Shown piece after piece: positions 1 through 5,991 of a stretch of 21,285 nucleotides of DNA. Where the stretch lies: the NCBI GenBank assembly GCA_002508315.1, contig DAHE01000031.1, positions 229 to 21,513 of the forward strand. The letters run 5' to 3'. The notes beneath the pieces are model-generated. The model was not told the DNA's origin. It saw only the letters and a list, made by a program, of their open reading frames with translations, and searched no databases. Numbering within the stretch: position 1 is the stretch's first letter; the number at the start of each line of letters is the position of its first letter. Source of the DNA: Thermocladium sp. UBA166. Lineage in GTDB: Archaea > Thermoproteota > Thermoprotei > Thermoproteales > Thermocladiaceae. The position numbers were made by a program, and so were the translations under genes.

Positions 1-30
1 TCGCCTTTTAAGGCGGGGAGGGGGTCAGAC
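1..30 (+). mobile_element. possible IS200/IS605-type right end (omega-RNA-like 3' end)
   Basis: Positions 2-15 form a perfect 6-bp hairpin (CGCCTT/AAGGCG, two-base loop), followed directly by GGGGAGGGGGTCAG at 15-28. A GC hairpin followed by GGGAGG and GGTCAG is, from general knowledge, how the omega-RNA of many archaeal TnpB-carrying IS200/IS605 elements ends, with the host flank serving as guide immediately after it. If so, the tnpB gene lies left of the window and the element ends near base 28. No transposase coding sequence is visible here, so this rests on a short motif only. Confidence 0.4.
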
Positions 31-108
31 TCTGCCCGCTCTGGGTGAATAATCAATTGCCCCAGTTGAAGATGCGTAGCAAATGGTTCGCGGCGTTCAT
101 GTCATGGG

Positions 109-120
109 TAAAAATTAAAA
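109..120 (+). promoter_or_regulatory. TATA box of tRNA-Val
   Basis: An A/T-rich run (TAAAAATTAAAA) is centred about 28 bases before the mature tRNA 5' end. This is the usual archaeal TATA-to-start distance. Confidence 0.6.
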
Positions 121-142
121 ACACCAGGTCTATGACGACGTG

Positions 143-215
143 GGGCCCGTGGTCTAGCGGCTAGGACGTTCGCCTCACGCGCGAGAGGTCCCGGGTTCAA
201 ATCCCGGCGGGCCCA
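143..215 (+). tRNA. tRNA-Val (anticodon CAC)
   Basis: A complete cloverleaf folds by eye. The acceptor stem is GGGCCCG (143-149) with CGGGCCC (208-214). The D-stem is 152-155 with 164-167. The anticodon stem is 169-173 with 181-185, around the loop CTCACGC (174-180), which places CAC at positions 34-36. The variable region has five bases (186-190). The T-stem CCGGG (191-195) pairs with CCCGG (203-207) around loop TTCAAAT. The discriminator base is A215. CCA is not encoded, and there is no intron in the anticodon loop. CAC reads the valine codon GUG. The gene stands alone, with its own TATA box upstream. Confidence 0.97.
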
Positions 216-449
216 CTTCCTAATGCTCCACGCTCCCGGCTTCACGCCGCCTCTAAACCCAATTAACTATGCCGCCTCCATCGAGTGGTAACCCTCCATC
301 CTGCTTGAAAAGCTCCATTCGGCCCACCAGCGTGCATTTCTCCCTGCTTAACAATTATTCTATATTATTTAGGATTATTTAGGTAATACAGTATAATTGC
401 TTCATCCCATGGGTATAATTTTTTATATCCGTGATCAATTTGTTAATTC
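216..449. other. spacer between tRNA-Val and phosphoesterase gene
   Basis: No convincing gene. The distal part (350-430) is A/T-rich and holds a perfect tandem 10-bp repeat, ATTATTTAGG at 364-373 and 374-383, then the TATA box of the next gene. A short reverse-strand frame (318 down to 253, ATG start, 21 codons) lies opposite the A/T-rich block but resembles nothing I recognise. Confidence 0.5.
418..430 (+). promoter_or_regulatory. TATA box of the phosphoesterase gene
   Basis: A T-rich TTTTTATATCC element is centred about 25 bases before the ATG at 450. This predicts transcription starting at or next to the start codon, hence a leaderless mRNA. Confidence 0.6.
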
Positions 450-2183
450 ATGGTTTTCAGGCCATTGACCTTCGCCCTCCTGCTTCTAGTGGCCTTCCTT
501 CCGATCTACTTCGCTGCGGCTCAACCCGCGCAGCAAACTAGGACCCCCATAAAGCACGTAATAATAATATTCAAGGAGAACAGGAGCTTCGATAATCTCT
601 TCGGGGCATATCCCTACGGCCACGGCGATGCCCTTGAGGGTAACCCCATCGTTAAGGAGCTATCCATACCCGACGGCATTCTCTACATGAACATCGAGGT
701 CCCCAACTACCCCGGCCTAGGTTACCTGTTCGGCTATACGAAGTTGACGTACGCGGCAAGCCCTATTCAGCAGGATCCAGGCGAGGGCTGGGTCGACTAC
801 CACGGCGACTGGGATTATGGGAGAATGGATGGTTTCGTGGCGTACTCGGGCCCCCAGTCCATGGTTTATATCGACTACGAACAGATCCCCTTCTACTGGG
901 ATTACGCTGAGGAGTATGTATTGTGCGATAATTACTTCACGGCGGTTATGACTGAATCGCTGCCCAACTTCATGGCCCTCTGGAGCGGTGAGTCTGTCGT
1001 CAGCAACGACGTGGGCCCGCCCCCATACTTGCCGCTGAACGATACTGTCTTCTACCAGCTTTCCCAGAACAACGTGAGTTGGGGGGTTTTTGGACTTTAT
1101 AGCTCGGTTCAAAGCCCCCCGCCAAGCGAGATCGGTTGGCTCGACGACGTGCAGGGCTTCGCCGGGAACCCGACCATGATGAGCCACGTGTACAACATGT
1201 CCGTGTTCTACCAAATGCTCAGGAACAACACCTTACCGGCCTACGTGTTCATAGATGATTACGGGATTGCCCATGGCGTATCGGATCATCCCCCCAACAA
1301 CATAACCTACTCCGAGATGTGGACGGTCAACGTGATAAATGCGGTGATGCAGAGCCCGGAATGGAATAGCTCGGCGATATTCGTGACTTGGGACGATGAG
1401 GGAGGCTTCTACGACCACGTTCCACCGCCCCAAGTAAACGACTTAGGCCTAGGGCTCAGGACGGCTTGCCTAGTGATATCTCCCTACGCGAAGGAGGATT
1501 ATATAGATCACCAAGTCCTCAGCCACTACAGCTTGCTGAAGTTCGTGGAATGGAACTGGAACCTGCCCTACCTCAATGATTACGTAGCCAATGCAGCACT
1601 GCCCCTGGATGCCTTTAACTTCAACCAGAGGCCAAGGCCCCCCGTGATATTAGGGCCAACCCCGAACATAGCTGGAACGCTGGGCATCAACCGTGGTTAC
1701 ATATACTTCGAGAACGGCTCGATCTACGAGTTGACGGCTGCCCAAGCATCCAAGCAATACCCGATACCGCTCCAAATTCCAATTAATGAGCTTCCATACG
1801 CCGTGCCTCAAAATTATTCCGGCGACATGGGTTTCACGGCGAGCTATAGCTACGTAACCCCACCATGGGTGCTGCCGGCTCAATTCTACCTCCTCCTATC
1901 ATCGCTCGCGCTCCTAATAGCGGTTCTCGCCGTTAATAGACGCGGCCCAGCTTCAGTGAACCTAAGACCCCCGCTACTCGCTATGGCCATCGCGTTGAGT
2001 CTCCTCGGTTCGGTTCTGGGAATAATATACCCAGCAGTGCCTCCAGCACCGTTGCCCCCCGCTCAATCCACTTACTCCGTGTTCACGGGCATAGGTCTGC
2101 TCATCTTAGCGATGGAGATAATGATTCTCGCCCTACCATACATTAAGAGGCTCTCCGGGAAAAAACCCGGGGGGCTTCCTTGA
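450..2183 (+). CDS. secreted, membrane-anchored phosphoesterase (phospholipase C / acid phosphatase family)
   Basis: This 577-residue protein hydrolyses phosphate mono- or diesters outside the membrane, judging by family membership (phospholipase C/AcpA-type phosphoesterases). Residues 1-24 look like a signal peptide ending in an AAA-Q cleavage site. The family signature KENRSFDNLFG begins near residue 42, with the metal/nucleophile-region Glu43-Asn44. Further family blocks are MTESLPNFMALWSG near residue 170 and TWDDEGGFYDHVPPP from residue 313, with Asp315, Asp316, Glu317 and His323. After the catalytic domain, three hydrophobic helices (about 478-495, 509-530 and 542-565) precede a basic tail, so the enzyme is probably tethered with its catalytic domain facing outward. 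The ATG at 450 sits at leaderless distance from a TATA box. The exact substrate (phospholipid, phosphoprotein or sugar phosphate) cannot be read from sequence. Confidence 0.9.
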   Translation: MVFRPLTFALLLLVAFLPIYFAAAQPAQQTRTPIKHVIIIFKENRSFDNLFGAYPYGHGDALEGNPIVKELSIPDGILYMNIEVPNYPGLGYLFGYTKLTYAASPIQQDPGEGWVDYHGDWDYGRMDGFVAYSGPQSMVYIDYEQIPFYWDYAEEYVLCDNYFTAVMTESLPNFMALWSGESVVSNDVGPPPYLPLNDTVFYQLSQNNVSWGVFGLYSSVQSPPPSEIGWLDDVQGFAGNPTMMSHVYNMSVFYQMLRNNTLPAYVFIDDYGIAHGVSDHPPNNITYSEMWTVNVINAVMQSPEWNSSAIFVTWDDEGGFYDHVPPPQVNDLGLGLRTACLVISPYAKEDYIDHQVLSHYSLLKFVEWNWNLPYLNDYVANAALPLDAFNFNQRPRPPVILGPTPNIAGTLGINRGYIYFENGSIYELTAAQASKQYPIPLQIPINELPYAVPQNYSGDMGFTASYSYVTPPWVLPAQFYLLLSSLALLIAVLAVNRRGPASVNLRPPLLAMAIALSLLGSVLGIIYPAVPPAPLPPAQSTYSVFTGIGLLILAMEIMILALPYIKRLSGKKPGGLP

Positions 2184-2232
2184 GGACTTGATTTGTCCGG
2201 TTTCACGGCACTATTCCAGGGAGTACCTTGCC

Positions 2233-2598
2233 CTAGAGCTTGTCGTACTTGACGTTTCTCCCCCTGGCCTTCTCCACGGGGTATCTCTCCTCGTTTATGG
2301 TCAGTTTTTTGAGGAGTGATTGCGTTAGATCAAAGCCGTACTTCTGGGCGAACCTGAGAAGCATGAAGAGGACGTCAGCCATCTCCATGGCCGCCTCCTC
2401 CCTGGCCTCTGGGTCCTTCATCAATTCCTCGCTTTCCCCCTCGCTCTTGAACCTAAATATCTCCAGCAGCTCGGCCGCCTCAGTTACGGCTCCTACTGCG
2501 AGGTCCTTTGGGTTATGGAATTGATCCCAATCCCTGGCCTCGCAGAACTCCCTTACCCTCTCCTTGAGGAACTCCAAATTAGTCGTACTATCGCTCAT
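2233..2598 (-). CDS. MazG-like nucleotide pyrophosphohydrolase (dCTP pyrophosphatase type)
   Basis: This 121-residue all-alpha NTP pyrophosphohydrolase would split a (d)NTP to the monophosphate plus pyrophosphate, most plausibly as nucleotide-pool house-cleaning. It carries the family's two metal-binding helices: EXXE as Glu40 and Glu43 in VTEAAELLEIF, and EXXD as Glu72 and Asp75 in EEAAMEMADVLFMLLRFA. The segment HNPKDLAVGAV and the tail RYPVEKARGRNVKYDKL are typical of the RS21-C6/dCTPase-like short members, which also fit the length. It converges with the phosphoesterase gene across a 49-base gap. A GTTTAA-type TATA element (2621-2631, reverse strand) lies about 29 bases before the ATG, so the mRNA is probably leaderless. 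Base specificity is not determined. Confidence 0.9.
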   Translation of the reverse strand: MSDSTTNLEFLKERVREFCEARDWDQFHNPKDLAVGAVTEAAELLEIFRFKSEGESEELMKDPEAREEAAMEMADVLFMLLRFAQKYGFDLTQSLLKKLTINEERYPVEKARGRNVKYDKL

Positions 2599-2620
2599 GA
2601 ATTAATCGATCAATCCACGC

Positions 2621-2631
2621 CACGTTTAACC
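2621..2631 (-). promoter_or_regulatory. TATA box of the MazG-like gene
   Basis: Reverse-strand GGGTTAAACG is centred about 29 bases before the ATG at 2598. Confidence 0.45.
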
Positions 2632-2640
2632 CTATCGGTG

Positions 2641-2765
2641 GTTCAAAGGGGATCCCCTCCGCCCCGCGGAGTGCCCCGCCCGTAGGGGCAAGGGGTGGTT
2701 CGCCTAATCTGCGATCCAAGTTCAAGGTGTGGCCCGCCCCTCGCCTTTGGTTTCGCGAGGGCTCG
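2641..2765. other. GC-rich, hairpin-rich spacer; candidate structured RNA
   Basis: This stretch is clearly richer in G+C than its surroundings and contains several strong inverted repeats: the 12-base palindrome AGGGGATCCCCT at about 2648-2659, TCCGC/GCGGA just after it, GCCCC/GGGGC around 2673-2689, and a long stem CCCTCGC/GCGAGGG between about 2736 and 2762. No convincing open frame or tRNA cloverleaf was found on either strand. In hyperthermophiles GC-rich islands often mark structured RNA, so a non-coding RNA is possible but unproven. Confidence 0.35.
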
Positions 2766-2775
2766 GATTTTGAAG

Positions 2776-2789
2776 AAAAATTTATTTTA
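2776..2789 (+). promoter_or_regulatory. TATA box deciding the start of the methyltransferase gene
   Basis: AAAAATTTATTTTA is centred about 27 bases before the ATG at 2811. An in-frame upstream start at 2727 would lie ahead of the promoter, so 2811 is the likelier start. Confidence 0.65.
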
Positions 2790-2810
2790 CTGATAAAGCA
2801 TTGGCTAGAT

Positions 2811-3473
2811 ATGGTCTACGACGTGCCTTTCGTGCCCACTCCAGAGGTGGTGGTGAAGAGAATGCTTCAATTAGCCAACGTTAAGCCGGGGGAGGTCCTG
2901 TATGACTTGGGATGCGGTGACGGCAGGATAATAATAACCGCGGCGAGGGACTTTGGGGCGCGCGCCTTCGGCGTGGAGATAAGGAAGGACCTATATGAGC
3001 AATGCGTGCGCAGGATAAAGGAGTTGGGGCTCGAGGATAGGATAACCGTGATAAACGGCAACTTCTTCGAGGTGCCGGTGTCGGACGCGGACGTGGTCAC
3101 CATGTATTTATTGACGAGCGTTAACGAGCGGTTAAGGCCCAAGCTGGAGAAGGAGTTAAGGCCGGCCACGCGGGTGGTCAGCCATGATTTCGAGATGATA
3201 GGGTGGAAGCCGGTAATAGCGGAGGACCTATACGAGGAGTGGAGGAGCCACAAGATCTACCTCTACAAGATGCCCGGCGTCGAGATACCAATACCGGCGC
3301 GGCCTTTGGCCGACGTGGATGAGAAGTACAAGGACGTGGCCACGTTGATAGATGGGAATAACTCGATTGAGAGGATAGCATCCAAGCTCAACACGACGGT
3401 CAGGAATGTCAGAAACGTGGTTCAGGAACTGCAGAAGCTGGGCTACGTGAGCGAGGTAAAGGTGGTCAGGTAA
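2811..3473 (+). CDS. aKMT-type protein-lysine methyltransferase with C-terminal winged-helix-like domain
   Basis: This 220-residue class I SAM-dependent methyltransferase closely resembles the crenarchaeal aKMT enzymes that methylate surface lysines of many chromatin and replication proteins. Shared features are the N-terminal VPTPEVVVKRML, SAM motif I YDLGCGDGR (31-39), GVEI (54-57) as acidic motif II, GNFFEVPV (83-90), and TMYLLTSVNERLRPKLEKEL followed by TRVVSHDFE. The known enzyme is about 160 residues and ends soon after the last strand. Here about 60 more residues follow, and 172-220 read like a winged helix (an IERIASKLNTTVRNVRNVVQELQKLGYV-type pattern). The tail could aim the enzyme at DNA-bound substrates, which is inference. 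The start at 2811 is set by the TATA box. The gene is monocistronic, with spacers on both sides. Confidence 0.88.
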   Translation: MVYDVPFVPTPEVVVKRMLQLANVKPGEVLYDLGCGDGRIIITAARDFGARAFGVEIRKDLYEQCVRRIKELGLEDRITVINGNFFEVPVSDADVVTMYLLTSVNERLRPKLEKELRPATRVVSHDFEMIGWKPVIAEDLYEEWRSHKIYLYKMPGVEIPIPARPLADVDEKYKDVATLIDGNNSIERIASKLNTTVRNVRNVVQELQKLGYVSEVKVVR

Positions 3474-3595
3474 TCGACTCATGGGGATGCACGTCTCCGT
3501 GGGTCTAGTCCTGCCTCATCCGAGGGGCTGGGATTGCTGAGGAATGGCGTGCTCCATCCTTGATGGGGCTTCTCAAGGAGAAATAAAGTTATTAA

Positions 3596-4606
3596 ATGAA
3601 TATAGGCCCCCCTCATTTGATGAATGTTGATCACCCCGTATTGGATGTGGAGCCCAGCATACGTACCATTGATGAATTAATAGACGCGTTTGGGAGGAGC
3701 GGCGGCTTCATGGCGGGTCACCTATATGATGGGGTCAAGATAATGGAGCGGATGCTGGAGGATCCGGATACTACGGTTTTCCTTTCCTTCACCGCCGACT
3801 TGATTGCCACCGGCCTTAGGGGCCTGCTGGCCAAGTTCGTGGAGCGGGGCTTTGCGGACGTGGTGATCACCACAGCGGGCACGCTTGATCACGACTTGGC
3901 TAAATCCATGGGAGGCGTGTACTTCAGGGGCACCTTCGATGCAGATGATAGTTACTTGCTCAAGGAAGGCATAAATAGGATCGGCAATGTATTTGTGAGG
4001 AAGGAGCATTACGGTCCATTAATAGAGAAGGCAGTTCACGGGGCATTGGCGGACGTGGAGGGCGTGGTGGGAGTCAGGGAGCTGATTTGGAGGGTGGGAA
4101 GGGAAGTGAGCGATGATTCATCAATAATCAAGGCAGCCTCCCGCTCCTGTGTTCCCATATATGTGCCGGGGTTCGTGGATGGCGCTTTCGGCACTGCATT
4201 GCTTACCTTGAACGATATGAGGAGGGCCAGGAACAAGCCGGGGATATTGGTGGACGTGATCAAGGATGAGAGGGAGATAATGGATATAGTGCACTCAAGC
4301 AAGAAGCTTGGGGCCATAATAGTGGGGGGAGGGATTAGCAAGCATCACGTGATTTGGTGGAGCCAGTTCAAGGATGGGCTGGACTACGTGGTCTACGTCA
4401 CCACGGCCATGGAGTGGGACGGGTCGTTGAGCGGCGCCAGGCCCAAGGAGGCCGTTTCCTGGGGTAAGGTTAAGCCGACCGCCGCGTCATCGTTCGTGTT
4501 CTCAGACGCAACACTGGCATTGCCCATAATGTTCTCGTACATCTCCAATAAGCTGGGGTTCAGGCGCAGAAATTTGGGGATGTATCCATGGAGTTGCTCC
4601 CAGTGA
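3596..4606 (+). CDS. dys: deoxyhypusine synthase
   Basis: This enzyme transfers the aminobutyl group of spermidine to a specific lysine of archaeal IF5A, the first step of (deoxy)hypusine formation, using NAD+. The 336 residues match the family along their length: GGFMAGHLYDGVKIMERML near residue 35, SFTADLIATGLRG, TTAGTLDHD, an SCVPIYVPGFVDGAFGTA block, and SGARPKEAVSWGKV with the enzyme-intermediate lysine at Lys291. Archaeal cells need this for translation and it is usually a single-copy gene. The ATG at 3596 has the A/T-rich element AAATAAAGTTATT only just ahead of it. The in-frame ATG at 3620 would sit at better leaderless distance, so the true N-terminus may be nine codons in. Its last 19 bases overlap the next gene, suggesting co-transcription. 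Confidence 0.95.
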   Translation: MNIGPPHLMNVDHPVLDVEPSIRTIDELIDAFGRSGGFMAGHLYDGVKIMERMLEDPDTTVFLSFTADLIATGLRGLLAKFVERGFADVVITTAGTLDHDLAKSMGGVYFRGTFDADDSYLLKEGINRIGNVFVRKEHYGPLIEKAVHGALADVEGVVGVRELIWRVGREVSDDSSIIKAASRSCVPIYVPGFVDGAFGTALLTLNDMRRARNKPGILVDVIKDEREIMDIVHSSKKLGAIIVGGGISKHHVIWWSQFKDGLDYVVYVTTAMEWDGSLSGARPKEAVSWGKVKPTAASSFVFSDATLALPIMFSYISNKLGFRRRNLGMYPWSCSQ

Positions 4607-5538
4607 TCTCTGCAGCGGCGGCGGAGGCTGTTGCGCTTTACTTGATAACCAAGTGCAGATGCGTCCTGGCGCCCGATATACATAAGGCGGGCCAGCCGCG
4701 CATTCCCAAGATAGGGGGCCTCGGCTTAATAATTGCTATTCCATTTTTATGGCTCCTCTGGAACCCGGTCAGTAGGGTTGCCGTGGCGTTCTTCTCAGTG
4801 CCCCTGGTGATGGGGGTGGTGGGCCTCCTCGACGATATTTATTCCATCAACGAGTACGTGAGGGTTGCAGTATCGCTGGGATACCCCGTGGCCCTGTACG
4901 CCGTAGACTTAATGCCTAGGATGATTTATGTGCCGTTGATAGGGAGGTTCAGCGACGCGTTGCTTGTGGGGGCCATAACCGTTGCCTCCTACCTCATATT
5001 CTCAAATGCGGTTAACATGTTCGACGTGGTTAATGGGGTGGTTCCGTTCTCCATGTCGTTGATACCGCTCTCGTCGCTCGTGTACGGCGTGGTCGCCGAC
5101 AATGAAATTGCCGTGTACTTATCCATAGCCTCGCTGGCGGCCTCGCTTGTCCTCTTCGTGTTCAACGCCTACCCGGCCAAGCTATTCAACGGCAACGGCG
5201 GGACCCACGTGCTTGGGGCGATTCTAAGCGGGTTGTTCCTATATACTGGGGCATCTACGTTCGTGTTGATAGCTGCATTGCCGTACATAGTGAACGGCAT
5301 ATTGATAATATTCTCCTCCCGCGGCATAAAGGGCAGGGATAAGTTGAGCAGGCCGACAAAGGTGGTAAATGGATTGGTCTACCCCAACGAGGATAGTAGA
5401 GGCGTGTTGACGCTGGTTAAGTCGATAGTAATGGATGGGCCGAGGGATGAGTGGGGGATAATAAAGGCCATATACGCGTTGTTCCTGGCCTCCTTTGCGT
5501 TATCGTTGTTAACGATTTACTTGTGGCGATTAATATGA
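4588..5538 (+). CDS. GlcNAc-1-phosphate-transferase-like integral membrane enzyme (MraY/Alg7/WecA superfamily)
   Basis: A 316-residue polytopic membrane protein, probably moving a sugar-1-phosphate (likely GlcNAc-1-P) from a UDP-sugar to dolichyl phosphate to start N-glycan assembly. Superfamily marks in order are DIHKAGQPRIPKIGG (30-44), the metal-site LLDDI (Asp82-Asp83), NAVNMFDVVNG (140-150) and FNAYPAKLFNGNGGTHVLG (192-210), followed by many hydrophobic helices and an SRPTKVVNG loop near 254. Two positions are unusual: the common DG(x)NG reads DVVNG, and the common GD(T/x)G reads GNGG. The start ATG lies inside the deoxyhypusine synthase gene (19-base overlap), with GGGGAT six bases upstream as ribosome-binding site. 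The exact donor sugar cannot be deduced. Confidence 0.85.
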   Translation: MELLPVISAAAAEAVALYLITKCRCVLAPDIHKAGQPRIPKIGGLGLIIAIPFLWLLWNPVSRVAVAFFSVPLVMGVVGLLDDIYSINEYVRVAVSLGYPVALYAVDLMPRMIYVPLIGRFSDALLVGAITVASYLIFSNAVNMFDVVNGVVPFSMSLIPLSSLVYGVVADNEIAVYLSIASLAASLVLFVFNAYPAKLFNGNGGTHVLGAILSGLFLYTGASTFVLIAALPYIVNGILIIFSSRGIKGRDKLSRPTKVVNGLVYPNEDSRGVLTLVKSIVMDGPRDEWGIIKAIYALFLASFALSLLTIYLWRLI

Positions 5539-5738
5539 GGACCTCACTATCATTGCTGGCGTTCTCCTGGGCAACCCTGGTGGTGGTGCTTCTCCTTCTG
5601 CGGTTCATGAACGAGGAGCTGGGCGGCTACATTCCGCTACTAGTGGCTGGGCTGGCGCTAATATTTTTGTGGGCTGCCGGGGTCTACAGGCTGGCGAAGT
5701 CGTTGGAGGAGAGAATGATGCGAAAAGTTCCGCGCTGA
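5535..5738 (+). CDS. small two-helix membrane protein
   Basis: The start codon overlaps the stop of the preceding gene as ATGA, and GGCGAT (5525-5530) lies four bases upstream as a ribosome-binding site, so translation is probably coupled. The 67-residue product has two hydrophobic helices, about residues 4-22 (LSLLAFSWATLVVVLLLL) and 32-52 (YIPLLVAGLALIFLWAAGVY), joined by a short acidic loop, and ends in a basic tail. I do not recognise a family. Tight coupling to the sugar-phosphate transferase suggests an accessory or stabilising subunit of that membrane enzyme, but this is only inference from position. An in-frame ATG at 5451 would need an 88-base overlap and is less likely. Confidence 0.65.
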   Translation: MRTSLSLLAFSWATLVVVLLLLRFMNEELGGYIPLLVAGLALIFLWAAGVYRLAKSLEERMMRKVPR

Positions 5739-5904
5739 TCGGTGAAGATAACCGCCGACGCTGACGTTGGGGAGGGAGAGAGGGGCGGCTCCATGAGGTC
5801 TCGCTCCAGTAATGCTCTACCTAGGGGCTCGCTATGCTGCAGCTGCTTATGCGCGGCATCGAAATGATCATATTGCATTATGTAAAGGCGGCTCGATAGT
5901 CCGC

Positions 5905-5925
5905 TTCCCCCGTAGATTGGGGGAA
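5905..5925 (+). terminator. hairpin followed by an A/T-rich tract
   Basis: Perfect 7-bp stem TTCCCCC (5905-5911) with GGGGGAA (5919-5925) around a seven-base loop, followed by about 25 A/T bases. It could end the 3596-5738 transcript or be a regulatory structure. Archaeal termination mainly needs T-rich DNA and not a hairpin, so the role is uncertain. Confidence 0.3.
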
Positions 5926-5960
5926 ATAAATATAATTATTTATTATTTAGAAAGGATGAA

Positions 5961-5970
5961 AATTTATAAA
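5961..5970 (+). promoter_or_regulatory. TATA box of the POR operon
   Basis: AATTTATAAA is centred 26 bases before the ATG at 5992. This points to that ATG as a leaderless start and excludes the longer in-frame extension beginning at 5812. Confidence 0.7.
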
Positions 5971-5991
5971 GATGCAGTAATGCATCGAGCC

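Larger units (their letters stand above)
5739..5991. other. spacer before the POR operon
   Basis: A 253-base gap with no convincing gene. It holds a GTG-started 41-codon frame (5742-5867) with a Cys-rich end, a strong hairpin at 5905-5925, a long A/T tract (5924-5950) and the POR TATA box. Confidence 0.5.

Noticed and set aside
717..1214. 165-codon reverse frame inside the phosphoesterase gene
   Set aside because: The His/Val/Arg-rich translation is the shadow of the sense frame, and it has no promoter or ribosome-binding site.
2640..2735. tRNA-like GGTTCAAA and AGTTCAAG motifs in the GC-rich spacer
   Set aside because: No matching acceptor, D or anticodon stems could be formed on either strand.
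3474..3595. C/D-box sRNA between aKMT and deoxyhypusine synthase (CTGA near 3536, TTGATGG near 3561)
   Set aside because: The boxes are in the wrong order and imperfect, and no terminal stem brings them together.
5812..5991. 60-residue N-terminal extension of PorG
   Set aside because: The TATA box at 5961-5970 lies within it, and archaeal PorG starts at the ELRWHGRGGQG region.
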